A DNA stretch of 33,332 bases from NCBI GenBank assembly GCA_015655015.1, contig JAATFV010000015.1:1-33332 (forward strand), in the 5' to 3' direction. Shown here in pieces: positions 15,455-23,712 of the stretch. A model generated the notes under the pieces. That model had not been told where the DNA came from, ran no database searches, and was given only the letters and a program-made list of their open reading frames with translations. The first letter of the stretch is position 1; each line of letters starts with the position of its first letter. A program made the position numbers and the translations under genes. The DNA comes from Chitinophagales bacterium (GTDB lineage: Bacteria > Bacteroidota > Bacteroidia > Chitinophagales > Chitinophagaceae).

Positions 15455-17017
15455 ATGAAAAAAGCAAAATATATAGGTTTATTATTTATAATCGCCTCCC
15501 TGGCGGGATGTGATAAAAAGCTGGAGCTGACCAATCCCAATAATCAAACCGCGGATCTGTACTGGAAGACGGAAGATCAGGCTTCAGCCGGGGTGATCGC
15601 TATCTATAACAGCCTGATCCTGGATGGAACGTATAAGCGCATGTCCGTTCTTCTTACCGACGGACGGGGAGACGACATGAAGGGCGATAGCCCCTGGGGA
15701 GACCTGGACCAGGTATCGAACTTCACCATTCCAACTACCTCAGCGCCTGTACAATGGATATGGGGCGCTTATTACCAGCTGATCTACCGGGCCAACCAGG
15801 TCTTTGCCTCCGTGCCGCCGATCGACATGGATGCCGCGTTAAAGAGCAGGCTGCTGGGGCAGGCGTATTTTCTTCGGGGACTGGCCTATTTTAAGCTGGC
15901 GACCTTTTATAAGATTGTCCCGGTCATCACTACGGTTCCCGCCTCGCAGAAAGACTATTATGCGTCGACGTCTTCGGAAGACAGTCTCTGGATGCAGGTG
16001 ATCTCCGATTTTCAAAAAGCGACGGATATGCTGCCGGTGTCTTATGCCAACGTTACAGGACCGGACAATGGTCAGATCGGAAGAGCGACCAAAGGCGCCG
16101 CCGTCGGCATGCTGGGGAAAGCTTATTTATACAGGAAACAATGGCAGGCAGCCGCCGATCAATTCAAATTACTGATCAACGGGCCTGAATTGAATATTTA
16201 CAGCCTGGTGCCTAATTTCAGGGACAACTTCAAATCGACCAATGAAAATAATTCCGAATCCTTATTTGAGGTTCAGTTCGCCGATCCCAATACGGTGGGA
16301 GGAACCATCGGTAATTATGGGGGTGAGCCGGTAGCGGCCTGGGAGCAGACCTGTTCGGTGGGGCATACCTATGCCATGGATGGGTTTGGCTATTCGGATT
16401 TCCTGCCGACGCGGTGGATCTACGATGAATTTAAAACGGAGAATACGACCGGCGGCAACCTGGATCCGAGATTATTGCAGACGATCGCGTCTTATGAGCC
16501 CGGGATCTCCGAACAGGCTTATTTCCAGCCCTGGCGAAATCCCATCACGTCTATTTACCCCCGGAAATATACTTACGACGGCATTCCCGGTTATACCAAT
16601 GAGAACAATGGCATCGAAAATTCGGGTATCAATTACAGAGTGCTGAGGTATTCGGATATTTTAATGATGTATGCCGAAGCGCTGAATGAACTCGGGCAGA
16701 CCGCCGCCGCCTATCCCTATATTCAACAGGTACGGGACAGGGCCCTGCTGCCGGACCTGGCCGCGACCAAACCCGGAATGAGCCAACAGCAGATGCGGGA
16801 CCAGATCGGTCATGAGAGAGCGTTGGAATTTGCCATCGAAGGACAACGGATCAATGATATCATCCGTTGGGGCTGGTTATATGATGCCGCTAAGCTGGCC
16901 GAGCTGAAGACGCATGATGCGGAATTCAGTACCTGGACACCCGGGAAGGAATATTTACCGATCCCCCAGACGGAGCTGGATGTAAACCCTAATCTCAAAC
17001 CTAATCCGGCAAATTAG
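15455..17017 (+). CDS. SusD/RagB-family nutrient-binding outer membrane lipoprotein
   Basis: 520 residues from the ATG at 15455, chosen over an in-frame ATG at 15425 because it starts directly with a lipoprotein signal (MKKAKYIGLLF, lipobox Ser-Leu-Ala-Gly-Cys, Cys19). The rest follows the SusD pattern: an N-terminal SusD-like region with NPNNQTADLYWKTEDQA, TPR-type helices (GQAYFLRGLAYFKLA), and a C-terminal RagB region with YSDILMMYAEALNELG and ERALEFAIEGQRINDIIRWG. It binds glycan at the cell surface and closes over the SusC barrel. It is directly downstream of the SusC gene in the same operon. It ends with the frequent ending of cognate SusD proteins (PQTELDVNPNLKPNP). Confidence 0.96.
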   Translation: MKKAKYIGLLFIIASLAGCDKKLELTNPNNQTADLYWKTEDQASAGVIAIYNSLILDGTYKRMSVLLTDGRGDDMKGDSPWGDLDQVSNFTIPTTSAPVQWIWGAYYQLIYRANQVFASVPPIDMDAALKSRLLGQAYFLRGLAYFKLATFYKIVPVITTVPASQKDYYASTSSEDSLWMQVISDFQKATDMLPVSYANVTGPDNGQIGRATKGAAVGMLGKAYLYRKQWQAAADQFKLLINGPELNIYSLVPNFRDNFKSTNENNSESLFEVQFADPNTVGGTIGNYGGEPVAAWEQTCSVGHTYAMDGFGYSDFLPTRWIYDEFKTENTTGGNLDPRLLQTIASYEPGISEQAYFQPWRNPITSIYPRKYTYDGIPGYTNENNGIENSGINYRVLRYSDILMMYAEALNELGQTAAAYPYIQQVRDRALLPDLAATKPGMSQQQMRDQIGHERALEFAIEGQRINDIIRWGWLYDAAKLAELKTHDAEFSTWTPGKEYLPIPQTELDVNPNLKPNPAN

Positions 17018-17071
17018 GTCCTGCCCGGATCATTGAACACCATCCGGCCAATTGATAGTCATTACCGATCT

Positions 17072-17092
17072 CTGCCTGGTTCATTTCGGCAG
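17072..17092 (+). repeat. small hairpin in the SusD-GH51 spacer
   Basis: CTGCC (17072-17076) and GGCAG (17088-17092) could form a weak hairpin in the 111-base gap between the SusD and first GH51 genes. No T run follows, so it is more likely an mRNA processing or attenuation feature than a terminator, if it matters at all. Confidence 0.25.
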
Positions 17093-17128
17093 GGATCATT
17101 TAACGGGATAAACATTTAATAAGCGATC

Positions 17129-18685
17129 ATGAATTTTAAAAGAAGACTTCCTTTTGCTTTTTTACCGGCCCTGTTATTTTTCTTTTTTCAAAAGACGACA
17201 GCACAGGTGACCATTACCCTGAATACGGGAGATGCAAAAGAAAAGATCAACAGGAACATCTATGGCCATTTTGCAGAACACCTGGGACATTGTATTTACG
17301 ATGGTTTTTACGTAGGCGACACCAATAAGGTAATCCCCAATACGGACGGAGTCCGCAATGACGTCATCGCCGCTCTCATCAAGCTGAAAGTGCCGGTATT
17401 GCGCTGGCCGGGCGGGTGTTTTGCAGACACCTATCACTGGAAGGACGGCGTCGGAGAAAAAGACAAACGGCCTTCGATGGTGAATAAATGGTGGGGAGGC
17501 GTTACGGAAGACAACAGCTTTGGAACGCATGACTTCTTAAATATGTGCGAACGTATTGGCGCGGAGCCCTACCTGGCGGGAAATGTAGGCAGCGGTACGA
17601 CGCAGGAGCTTACACAATGGGTGCAGTATGTGAATTTCGACGGGGTAAGCCCCATGTCGAAATGGAGAAAACAGAATGGGCGGGACCGGCCCTGGAATGT
17701 GAAGATCTGGGGAGTAGGAAATGAAGCATGGGGCTGCGGCGGGCATATGACCCCGGAATACTATGCGAATATTTATAAGCAGTATGCTACTTTCATGACA
17801 GACTGGAGTAACAGCGATCATCTGTTCCGGGTAGCTTCCGGCGCTAATTCTTCGGATTACCACTGGACGGAGGTATTGATGCGCGATATTCCTCATGACC
17901 TCGTGGAAGGTCTGGCCCTCCATAATTATTCTTTCGTAGAATGGACGAAGAAGGGCTCGGCCACGGCCTTCAATGAGGCGCAGTATTTTGCCACCATCAA
18001 ATCGGCGCTGTGGATGAATGAGCTGGTCACGAAACATTCGGCCATTATGGATAAATATGATCCCCGTAAGAAGATCGCGCTGGTGGTGGATGAATGGGGA
18101 GGATGGTACGATGTGGAGTCAGGCACCAATCCCGGCTTCTTATTCCAGCAGAATACCATGCGGGATGCCATGATTGCGGGTGTCACGCTGAATATTTTCA
18201 ACAATCATTGCGACAGGGTGCGTATGGCCAACCTGGCTCAGACGATCAATGTGCTGCAGGCAGTCATCCTCACCGATAAGGAAAAGATCATCCTTACCCC
18301 TACCTACCATGTCATGGAAATGTACAATGTTCACCAGGATGCCACCCTTATCCCGATAGCTATTAACAATACCAGCTATATTCTGGGTAAGGATACGCTG
18401 CCTGCAGTATCTGTCTCTGCGTCCAGGGATAAAAACGGGTTGACACATATTTCCCTGGTCAATATCGATCCGGGTAAGGCGCAGGACATAACGATCAGCC
18501 TCAACGATGCGGCTTTTAAGTCCGTATCCGGAAGAATACTGGTTTCGGCTCATCTGCAGGATCATGCCACTTTTGGAGAGCCGGAAAAAATTAAACCGGT
18601 TGTATTCGGCGGCGCCTCCTTAAAAGGGAATACGCTTACGGCGAAATTGCCGCCGGCGTCTGTCGTTGTGCTGGAGCTGAAATAA
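17129..18685 (+). CDS. exported GH51 alpha-L-arabinofuranosidase
   Basis: 518 residues with a signal peptide cleaved near Gln26 (KTTAQ-VTIT). The GH51 hallmarks are complete: NIYGHFAEHLG at 43-53, VLRWPGGCFADTYHWKDG (90-107), acid/base Glu199 in GVGNEAWGCGG, and nucleophile Glu322 in VVDEWGGWYDVE. A C-terminal beta domain follows to residue 518. The enzyme removes alpha-L-arabinofuranosyl side groups from arabinan or arabinoxylan oligosaccharides. No lipobox is present, so it is probably periplasmic. It is the first enzyme gene after SusD (111-base gap). Right after its stop there is a stretch that looks like the remnant of another gene. Confidence 0.94.
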   Translation: MNFKRRLPFAFLPALLFFFFQKTTAQVTITLNTGDAKEKINRNIYGHFAEHLGHCIYDGFYVGDTNKVIPNTDGVRNDVIAALIKLKVPVLRWPGGCFADTYHWKDGVGEKDKRPSMVNKWWGGVTEDNSFGTHDFLNMCERIGAEPYLAGNVGSGTTQELTQWVQYVNFDGVSPMSKWRKQNGRDRPWNVKIWGVGNEAWGCGGHMTPEYYANIYKQYATFMTDWSNSDHLFRVASGANSSDYHWTEVLMRDIPHDLVEGLALHNYSFVEWTKKGSATAFNEAQYFATIKSALWMNELVTKHSAIMDKYDPRKKIALVVDEWGGWYDVESGTNPGFLFQQNTMRDAMIAGVTLNIFNNHCDRVRMANLAQTINVLQAVILTDKEKIILTPTYHVMEMYNVHQDATLIPIAINNTSYILGKDTLPAVSVSASRDKNGLTHISLVNIDPGKAQDITISLNDAAFKSVSGRILVSAHLQDHATFGEPEKIKPVVFGGASLKGNTLTAKLPPASVVVLELK

Positions 18686-18785
18686 CACCGACGATAAGAG
18701 ATTGGAGCTGCCGGAGAATTTCGACTATTTTAAAGGACCGGATTATGAACCCGAGCATGATAAATTTAAACACACAGGCGGATGA
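18681..18785 (+). pseudogene. possible remnant of a lost gene (C-terminal fragment)
   Basis: In the gap between the first GH51 and GH43 genes, a frame that opens at 18681 and stops at TGA 18783-18785 encodes a protein-like sequence without a start codon. It is rich in Glu, Asp, Tyr, Phe and Pro and includes LPENFDYFKGPDYEPEHDKF. The composition is unlike random intergenic DNA. It reads like the last 30 or so residues of a protein. I cannot name the family. It may be the leftover of a gene deleted between the two hydrolase genes, or chance. Confidence 0.35.
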
Positions 18786-18828
18786 ACAGCGAGGCTCCAT
18801 CCGTCCTTTGAAAAGACATTTTGTACGG

Positions 18829-20322
18829 ATGAAAAAGAATGTCTTGCTTGCGCTGGCTGCGCTGCCATTGATGATCGGGATCCCGGGCTCGTCCTGTTCC
18901 AAGTCAGGCAGCGGAGCCGGCGGTAATGGGGGAGGGGGAACGGATACGGCGACGGCACCGGTATTCGACATTAATTCCATTCACGATACCTATGACGATG
19001 TTGCCGCATTTTCATACTATCTTTCATGGGGAAGCTACAATGTGCATGATCCCTCCATTAAGAAATTCGGCGATACCTGGTATTGTTACAGCACCGATGT
19101 GGGATTTGGCATTACCGTGCCGCCGGGTATCCAGGTAAGGAAGTCGAAGGACCTTGTTCAGTGGCAGTTCTCGACCTGGGTGTTCAATGGACTGCCTTCC
19201 CTGGGGGCCCAGTTCATTGTGTCGGCAGGAGGCGTGCCTAACCAGGCATTATGGGCGCCGTATGTGATGAAGGTGAATGCGGAATACAGGCTGTATTATT
19301 CTTTATCTTCTCCCACGCCCCGCCTGAGTGTGATTGGATTAGCAACGGCATCCAGCCCTGACGGGCCCTGGACGGAAAAAGGCCTGGTGGTGAGCTCCCG
19401 GAATGACAATGCCGTCCAGACCAATGCTATCGATCCTACGGTAGTCACTACTCCTGCCGGCGATCAGTATATGTATTATGGTTCTGCATGGGATGGCATT
19501 TATATCTTAAAGCTCGATGCCGCTACAGGTTTGGCAGCTACCGCAGGTGATAAGGGAACGAGGATCGCCAACAGAGGGTTCACCAATGGTGCTTATAACG
19601 GCAATATAGAAGGCGCCGAAGTTATTTACAATCCGGACCTGAAGAAATACTTTCTTTTTATTTCGTATGACTGGCTGCAGACAAAGTATAATGTCCGTGT
19701 CTGCCGGGCCGATAATCCTCAGGGGCCTTATTATGATTACAACGGCGTGGATGCCAATACCAATGTCGATCACGGCCCGATGATCCTGGCTCCATACCAG
19801 TTCAACGGGCATGGAGGCTGGCAGGGCACGGCGCATTGTACGGTCTTTGACGATGGCAACGGACAATATTATATGGCGCACCAGGGACGGCCGGGCGTAA
19901 ATAGTTTTTTTATGGACCTGCATGTCCGTAAGCTGTTCTGGACCACCGATGGATGGCCCATTGTGTCCCCCGAACGGTACGCCTGGGAAGGGAATGCAAC
20001 GGTCGCAAAGGACAGCTTGATCGGGACCTGGGAAACGATCGTGCTGGATTACCAGGTGGTGCCGGGTTATAGTGCGGAACAGGTCTCTCCGGATCTTCAG
20101 GCAGCAACTACGCTCACCCTAACCGCGGACGGCGCTCTGAATGGTGATGCCGCCAGCAAATGGACCTATGCTGCTCCCTGGCTCGACATGAAATTCAGCA
20201 GCGGGGCGGAGGAGAAGGTCTTTGTTCAGAACGGGCGGGATTGGGAGAATAAAAAAAGCACGGTTATCTTTACCGGTCTCAACAATACAGGGATCGCCGT
20301 CTGGGGAAAAAAAATAAAATAA
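18829..20322 (+). CDS. GH43 lipoprotein, probable endo-1,5-alpha-L-arabinanase
   Basis: 497 residues from the ATG at 18829; an ATG at 18745 is in frame but would put 28 hydrophilic residues before the signal. The signal ends at Gly-Ser-Ser-Cys (Cys23) followed by a Ser/Gly-rich tether, so the enzyme is a lipoprotein and probably surface exposed. The five-bladed GH43 domain shows base Asp74 (NVHDPSI), pKa-modulating Asp202 (NAIDPTVV) and probable acid Glu261 (NIEGAEVIY). A C-terminal beta domain from about residue 390 (SLIGTWETIVLDYQVVPG) matches the extra GH43_C-type domain of two-domain arabinanases. It would cut the arabinan backbone before import by SusC/SusD. 16 bases separate it from the next GH51 gene. 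Confidence 0.9.
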   Translation: MKKNVLLALAALPLMIGIPGSSCSKSGSGAGGNGGGGTDTATAPVFDINSIHDTYDDVAAFSYYLSWGSYNVHDPSIKKFGDTWYCYSTDVGFGITVPPGIQVRKSKDLVQWQFSTWVFNGLPSLGAQFIVSAGGVPNQALWAPYVMKVNAEYRLYYSLSSPTPRLSVIGLATASSPDGPWTEKGLVVSSRNDNAVQTNAIDPTVVTTPAGDQYMYYGSAWDGIYILKLDAATGLAATAGDKGTRIANRGFTNGAYNGNIEGAEVIYNPDLKKYFLFISYDWLQTKYNVRVCRADNPQGPYYDYNGVDANTNVDHGPMILAPYQFNGHGGWQGTAHCTVFDDGNGQYYMAHQGRPGVNSFFMDLHVRKLFWTTDGWPIVSPERYAWEGNATVAKDSLIGTWETIVLDYQVVPGYSAEQVSPDLQAATTLTLTADGALNGDAASKWTYAAPWLDMKFSSGAEEKVFVQNGRDWENKKSTVIFTGLNNTGIAVWGKKIK

Positions 20323-20338
20323 GATTTAAGCCAACTAC

Positions 20339-22510
20339 ATGAAGAAGAAAAAATTGATCCGTTGCGCCGTTGTCAATAGCCTGTATGGCGCCTTTGTTGC
20401 CCGATTGCTGATCAACGTTGCCTTTGCACAGCCAATGGTTCCGCCGGCTGCCCCCGTCTCTTCCCGATCTTCCGAACTTGTCTCTTCCCGATCTTCCGAA
20501 CTTGTCTCTTCCCGATCTTCCGAACTCGTCTCTTCCCGATCTTCCGAACTTGTCCTTTCCCGATCTTCCGCACCTGTCTCCTCCCGATCTTCTGCAGGGG
20601 CTGTCATTACGGTAAAGGCCGATCATCCGACTGCCGAGATCCAGCCGACGATGTGGGGCGTTTTTTTCGAAGACATCAATATGGGCGCCGATGGGGGTAT
20701 TTATGCAGAGCTGGTGAAGAACCGTTCTTTCGAATTTTCCAAACCCATGATGGGCTGGACAGTTCTGGGCAAACCTGTTACGGAGGGAGATTTCCTGGTA
20801 CTCAACCGTGGGCAGGAGAATACCGCCAATCCCAGGTATCTGAGAATAACATTGCATAAAAATGCAGCCGGCAGCATTGGGCTGAGCAATGAAGGGTTCC
20901 GGGGCATGGGGATAAAAGAAGGGATCGGTTATGATTTTTCCGTGCTGTTACGCCAGCCGTCCGGGAATAATACCCTGCATATCGAGCTGGTGAATAGTAA
21001 AGGGGAAAGTATCGGGAAAGCTGCTTTACCGGTGGCCGCCACCGGCGATCAATGGAAAAAGCTATCGGTATCTTTTACGGCAACGGCTACGGAATTGAAA
21101 GCTAAAATGAATATCTGGTTTGAAGGGGATGGTACCATGGACCTGGATATGATCTCTTTATTTCCGGGCGACACCTGGAAAAAAAGGCCAGGCGGCATGC
21201 GGGCGGATATGGTACAGCTCCTGGCCGATATGCAACCCGGCTTTATTCGTTTTCCCGGCGGCTGTATCGTGGAAGGATATGATCTTTCCCAGCGCTATCA
21301 ATGGAAGAAGACTATTGGCCCGATAGAAGAAAGGCAGCTGATCATCAATCGCTGGAATTTTGAAATGGCGCATCGTCCCGCGCCGGATTACTTTCAGACC
21401 TTCGGCCTGGGCTTTTTCGAATATTTTCAACTGGCGGAGGATATCGGAGCTGAGCCACTGCCCATTCTCAATTGCGGAATGGCCTGCCAGTTCAATTCAG
21501 CCGAAGTGGCCCCGCCGGAAGACCTTGCTCCTTATGTACAGGACGCTCTTGACCTGATCGAGTTCGCTAATGGAGATGTTACTACGAAATGGGGAAAAGT
21601 GCGGTCGGACATGGGACATCCCGACCCCTTCCACTTAAAAATGATGGGAGTGGGGAATGAGAACTGGGGGCCTCAGTACATTGCCCGGTTGAAGATCTTC
21701 ACGAAGGCGATCAAAGAGAAATATCCCGGTATTAAACTGGTGAACAGTTCCGGCACGGATCCGAATGGGGACCGGTTTGACTATCTCAATGGAGAATTGC
21801 GTCAGCTGAATGCGGATATCATCGATGAACATTATTACCGCAGGCCGGAATGGTTTTTCAGCAATGCACGGCGTTATGATAATTATCCCCGGAATGGCCC
21901 GAAGATCTTCGGCGGGGAATATGCTGCACAGAGCGATAAGGTGGTGAGTGTGGATAATAAGAACAGCTGGATAGCAGCCCTGTCGGAAGCGGCTTTCATG
22001 ACCGGTCTGGAGCGGAATGCAGACGTCGTTAGCATGGCATCCTATGCCCCTTTGTTTGCCCATGTGGATGGCTGGCAGTGGACTCCCGATCTTATCTGGG
22101 TGAATAACCTGCAGTCTTATGGTACGCCTGATTATTATGTGCAAAAGCTGTATTCGCTGAATAAGGGAACGAGGGTGGTGCCGATCACCCTGAATAACGA
22201 GGTGCTGGCGGGCCAGGATAGTTTATATGCGACTGCCTGTATCGATGAAAAGGCTCATGATCTGATCATCAAGCTGGTGAATGCCTCCTCTGCGAAACAA
22301 AAGAATACGATCGTTCTGGAAGGGATGAAGAATGGAGCCCAACAGGGCCTGTTAACTGTTCTGCAAAGTGACGACCTGAACAGTGTAAACTCCTTCAGTC
22401 ACCCGCAGCGGATCGTTCCCAGGGAGTCTACGATTGCTATCCATGGAAAGAAGATCGACTGGGAGGCGGCCCCTTATTCCTTCAGTGTGCTGCGGATAAA
22501 ATATAAATAA
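20339..22510 (+). CDS. exported GH51 alpha-L-arabinofuranosidase with repeat linker
   Basis: 723 residues. A signal peptide ends near Ala30 (NVAFA-QPMV). Residues about 40-87 are a low-complexity linker of Val-Ser-Ser-Arg-Ser-Ser-Glu-Leu repeats encoded by 24-bp tandem repeats. The GH51 enzyme begins at about residue 88 (VITVKADHP...WGVFFEDINMGADGG). A beta-sandwich region resembling a CBM4/9-type insertion lies at about 130-280, followed by the catalytic barrel with FIRFPGGCIVEG, acid/base Glu441 (GVGNENWGP) and nucleophile Glu527 (FGGEYAAQS). This is the large GH51 subgroup with an N-terminal carbohydrate-binding-like module, different from the first GH51 in this locus. The operon continues with GH43 15 bases downstream. 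Confidence 0.93.
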   Translation: MKKKKLIRCAVVNSLYGAFVARLLINVAFAQPMVPPAAPVSSRSSELVSSRSSELVSSRSSELVSSRSSELVLSRSSAPVSSRSSAGAVITVKADHPTAEIQPTMWGVFFEDINMGADGGIYAELVKNRSFEFSKPMMGWTVLGKPVTEGDFLVLNRGQENTANPRYLRITLHKNAAGSIGLSNEGFRGMGIKEGIGYDFSVLLRQPSGNNTLHIELVNSKGESIGKAALPVAATGDQWKKLSVSFTATATELKAKMNIWFEGDGTMDLDMISLFPGDTWKKRPGGMRADMVQLLADMQPGFIRFPGGCIVEGYDLSQRYQWKKTIGPIEERQLIINRWNFEMAHRPAPDYFQTFGLGFFEYFQLAEDIGAEPLPILNCGMACQFNSAEVAPPEDLAPYVQDALDLIEFANGDVTTKWGKVRSDMGHPDPFHLKMMGVGNENWGPQYIARLKIFTKAIKEKYPGIKLVNSSGTDPNGDRFDYLNGELRQLNADIIDEHYYRRPEWFFSNARRYDNYPRNGPKIFGGEYAAQSDKVVSVDNKNSWIAALSEAAFMTGLERNADVVSMASYAPLFAHVDGWQWTPDLIWVNNLQSYGTPDYYVQKLYSLNKGTRVVPITLNNEVLAGQDSLYATACIDEKAHDLIIKLVNASSAKQKNTIVLEGMKNGAQQGLLTVLQSDDLNSVNSFSHPQRIVPRESTIAIHGKKIDWEAAPYSFSVLRIKYK
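20456..20599 (+). repeat. six 24-bp tandem repeats inside the second GH51 gene
   Basis: Units start at 20456, 20480, 20504, 20528, 20552 and 20576. Units 1, 2 and 4 are identical, unit 3 differs by one base, and units 5 and 6 are diverged. Because 24 is a multiple of 3, copy-number change keeps the reading frame and only alters linker length. Each unit encodes VSSRSSEL or a variant. Confidence 0.95.
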
Positions 22511-22525
22511 GCGTAAATGAGCGTT

Positions 22526-23578
22526 ATGAAAAAGGTTGTCTGTTTTTTGGGGTTATCCTGTTGGTCCTTCCTGTTCAGGATAGATCTGTCTGCGCAGATG
22601 TCTGTCGCGGATGCCTCTGCCGGAATGGCTTTCTCCGGTCTTTCTGCCTTTCCTGACACGCTCTTTCAGAATATACCTGTTCACGATCCGGTCATGATAA
22701 AGCAGGATAGCGTGTATTATGTTTTTTGCACGGGCCAGGGCATCACGATGTGGTCCTCGGTCAACCGGAAGGATTGGCGCAGGGAGGCGCCTGTTTTCAG
22801 CAAGCCTCCTGAATGGGCGGTGGCGGCGGTCCCGGGGTTCAAAGGACATATCTGGGCGCCTGATATCAGCTATTATAACGGGAAATACTATCTCTATTAT
22901 GCGGTGTCTGCTTTCGGCAAGAATACTTCCTGCATCGGCCTGGCCGTCAACAAGACCCTTCATACCTCTTCCCCGGACTATAAATGGGAGGATCTTGGGA
23001 AGGTCATTCAGTCCGTTCCCGGCCGGGATATGTGGAATGCCATCGATCCCAACCTCGCCCTGGATGATAATGGATCTCCCTGGCTGGCATTCGGCTCCTT
23101 CTGGAATGGGATCAAGCTGGTGAAACTGAACGAAAACAGGAGAAGCCTGGCGCAGCCGGAGACATGGTATACGATCGCCGGCCGGCCCAGGGATTTTGCC
23201 TTCTCCGACACCCTGGCAGGGGACGCTGCTATTGAAGCCCCTTTTATTTTTAAGAAAGAAACGTGGTTCTATCTTTTTGTATCCTTTGACTATTGCTGCC
23301 GGGGAGAAAAGAGCACCTATAAAATGGTCGTGGGCAGGTCCGAAAGGATCGAAGGCCCCTACCTGGACAAGGAGGGAACGCTAATGACCCGGGGAGGCGG
23401 TTCTATCGTATTGGAGGGGGATAAGAACTGGAATGGGGTAGGACATAATGCTGTTGTCACCTTTGATGGCGATGATTACCTGGTATTTCATGGGTATGAT
23501 GCCCGGGACAAGGGAAAGTCAAAGCTCCGGATGGAGAAACTGGTCTGGGCAGCCGGCTGGCCGGTTATTCCGCAGTAA
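22526..23578 (+). CDS. exported GH43 arabinan endo-1,5-alpha-L-arabinosidase
   Basis: 350 residues from the ATG at 22526 (MKKVVCFLGLSC); an ATG three codons earlier at 22517 is also possible. Signal peptide to about LSAQ. A single GH43 domain: base Asp54 (PVHDPVM), Asp174 (NAIDPNLALDD) and acid Glu237 (AAIEAPFIF), with SFDYCCRGEKSTY and the late histidine region GHNAVV typical of endo-arabinanases. No C-terminal domain, so it is the short one-domain form, unlike the GH43 lipoprotein upstream. Last gene of the utilisation operon; a terminator hairpin follows 30 bases after the stop. Confidence 0.92.
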   Translation: MKKVVCFLGLSCWSFLFRIDLSAQMSVADASAGMAFSGLSAFPDTLFQNIPVHDPVMIKQDSVYYVFCTGQGITMWSSVNRKDWRREAPVFSKPPEWAVAAVPGFKGHIWAPDISYYNGKYYLYYAVSAFGKNTSCIGLAVNKTLHTSSPDYKWEDLGKVIQSVPGRDMWNAIDPNLALDDNGSPWLAFGSFWNGIKLVKLNENRRSLAQPETWYTIAGRPRDFAFSDTLAGDAAIEAPFIFKKETWFYLFVSFDYCCRGEKSTYKMVVGRSERIEGPYLDKEGTLMTRGGGSIVLEGDKNWNGVGHNAVVTFDGDDYLVFHGYDARDKGKSKLRMEKLVWAAGWPVIPQ

Positions 23579-23608
23579 GCTCTTTGCAATAATCATTGAT
23601 TGGAAGGC

Positions 23609-23628
23609 CCTTCCTCCCGGAAGGTTTT
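23609..23628 (+). terminator. intrinsic terminator at the end of the arabinan operon
   Basis: CCTTCC (23609-23614), loop TCCC, GGAAGG (23619-23624) and TTTT. It lies 30 bases after the GH43 stop and just before the promoter of the next gene. Confidence 0.55.
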
Positions 23629-23632
23629 GAGG

Positions 23633-23664
23633 TTGCTCCATGTATTTATTTTTCTTTACATTTG
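23633..23664 (+). promoter_or_regulatory. primary-sigma promoter of the NarL-type kinase gene
   Basis: TTG (23633-23635), 21 bases, then TACATTTG (23657-23664), a perfect TAnnTTTG box of the Bacteroidota primary sigma factor. The start codon at 23713 follows about 40 bases after the expected transcription start. Together with the terminator just before it, this marks the pair of genes downstream as an independent unit. Confidence 0.6.
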
Positions 23665-23712
23665 CTTCACTCCCTGAACGACAATCTGACGCCCTCATCA
23701 GCCTTTCAATTA

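Noticed and set aside
20456..20599. CRISPR-like array
   Set aside because: The 24-bp units are directly head to tail with no spacers and lie in frame inside a gene.
20335..20857. Long antisense open frames with Arg/Gly/Asp- or Glu/Asp-rich repeats
   Set aside because: They are shadows of the 24-bp tandem repeat in the GH51 gene; the sense frame contains complete GH51 catalytic motifs.
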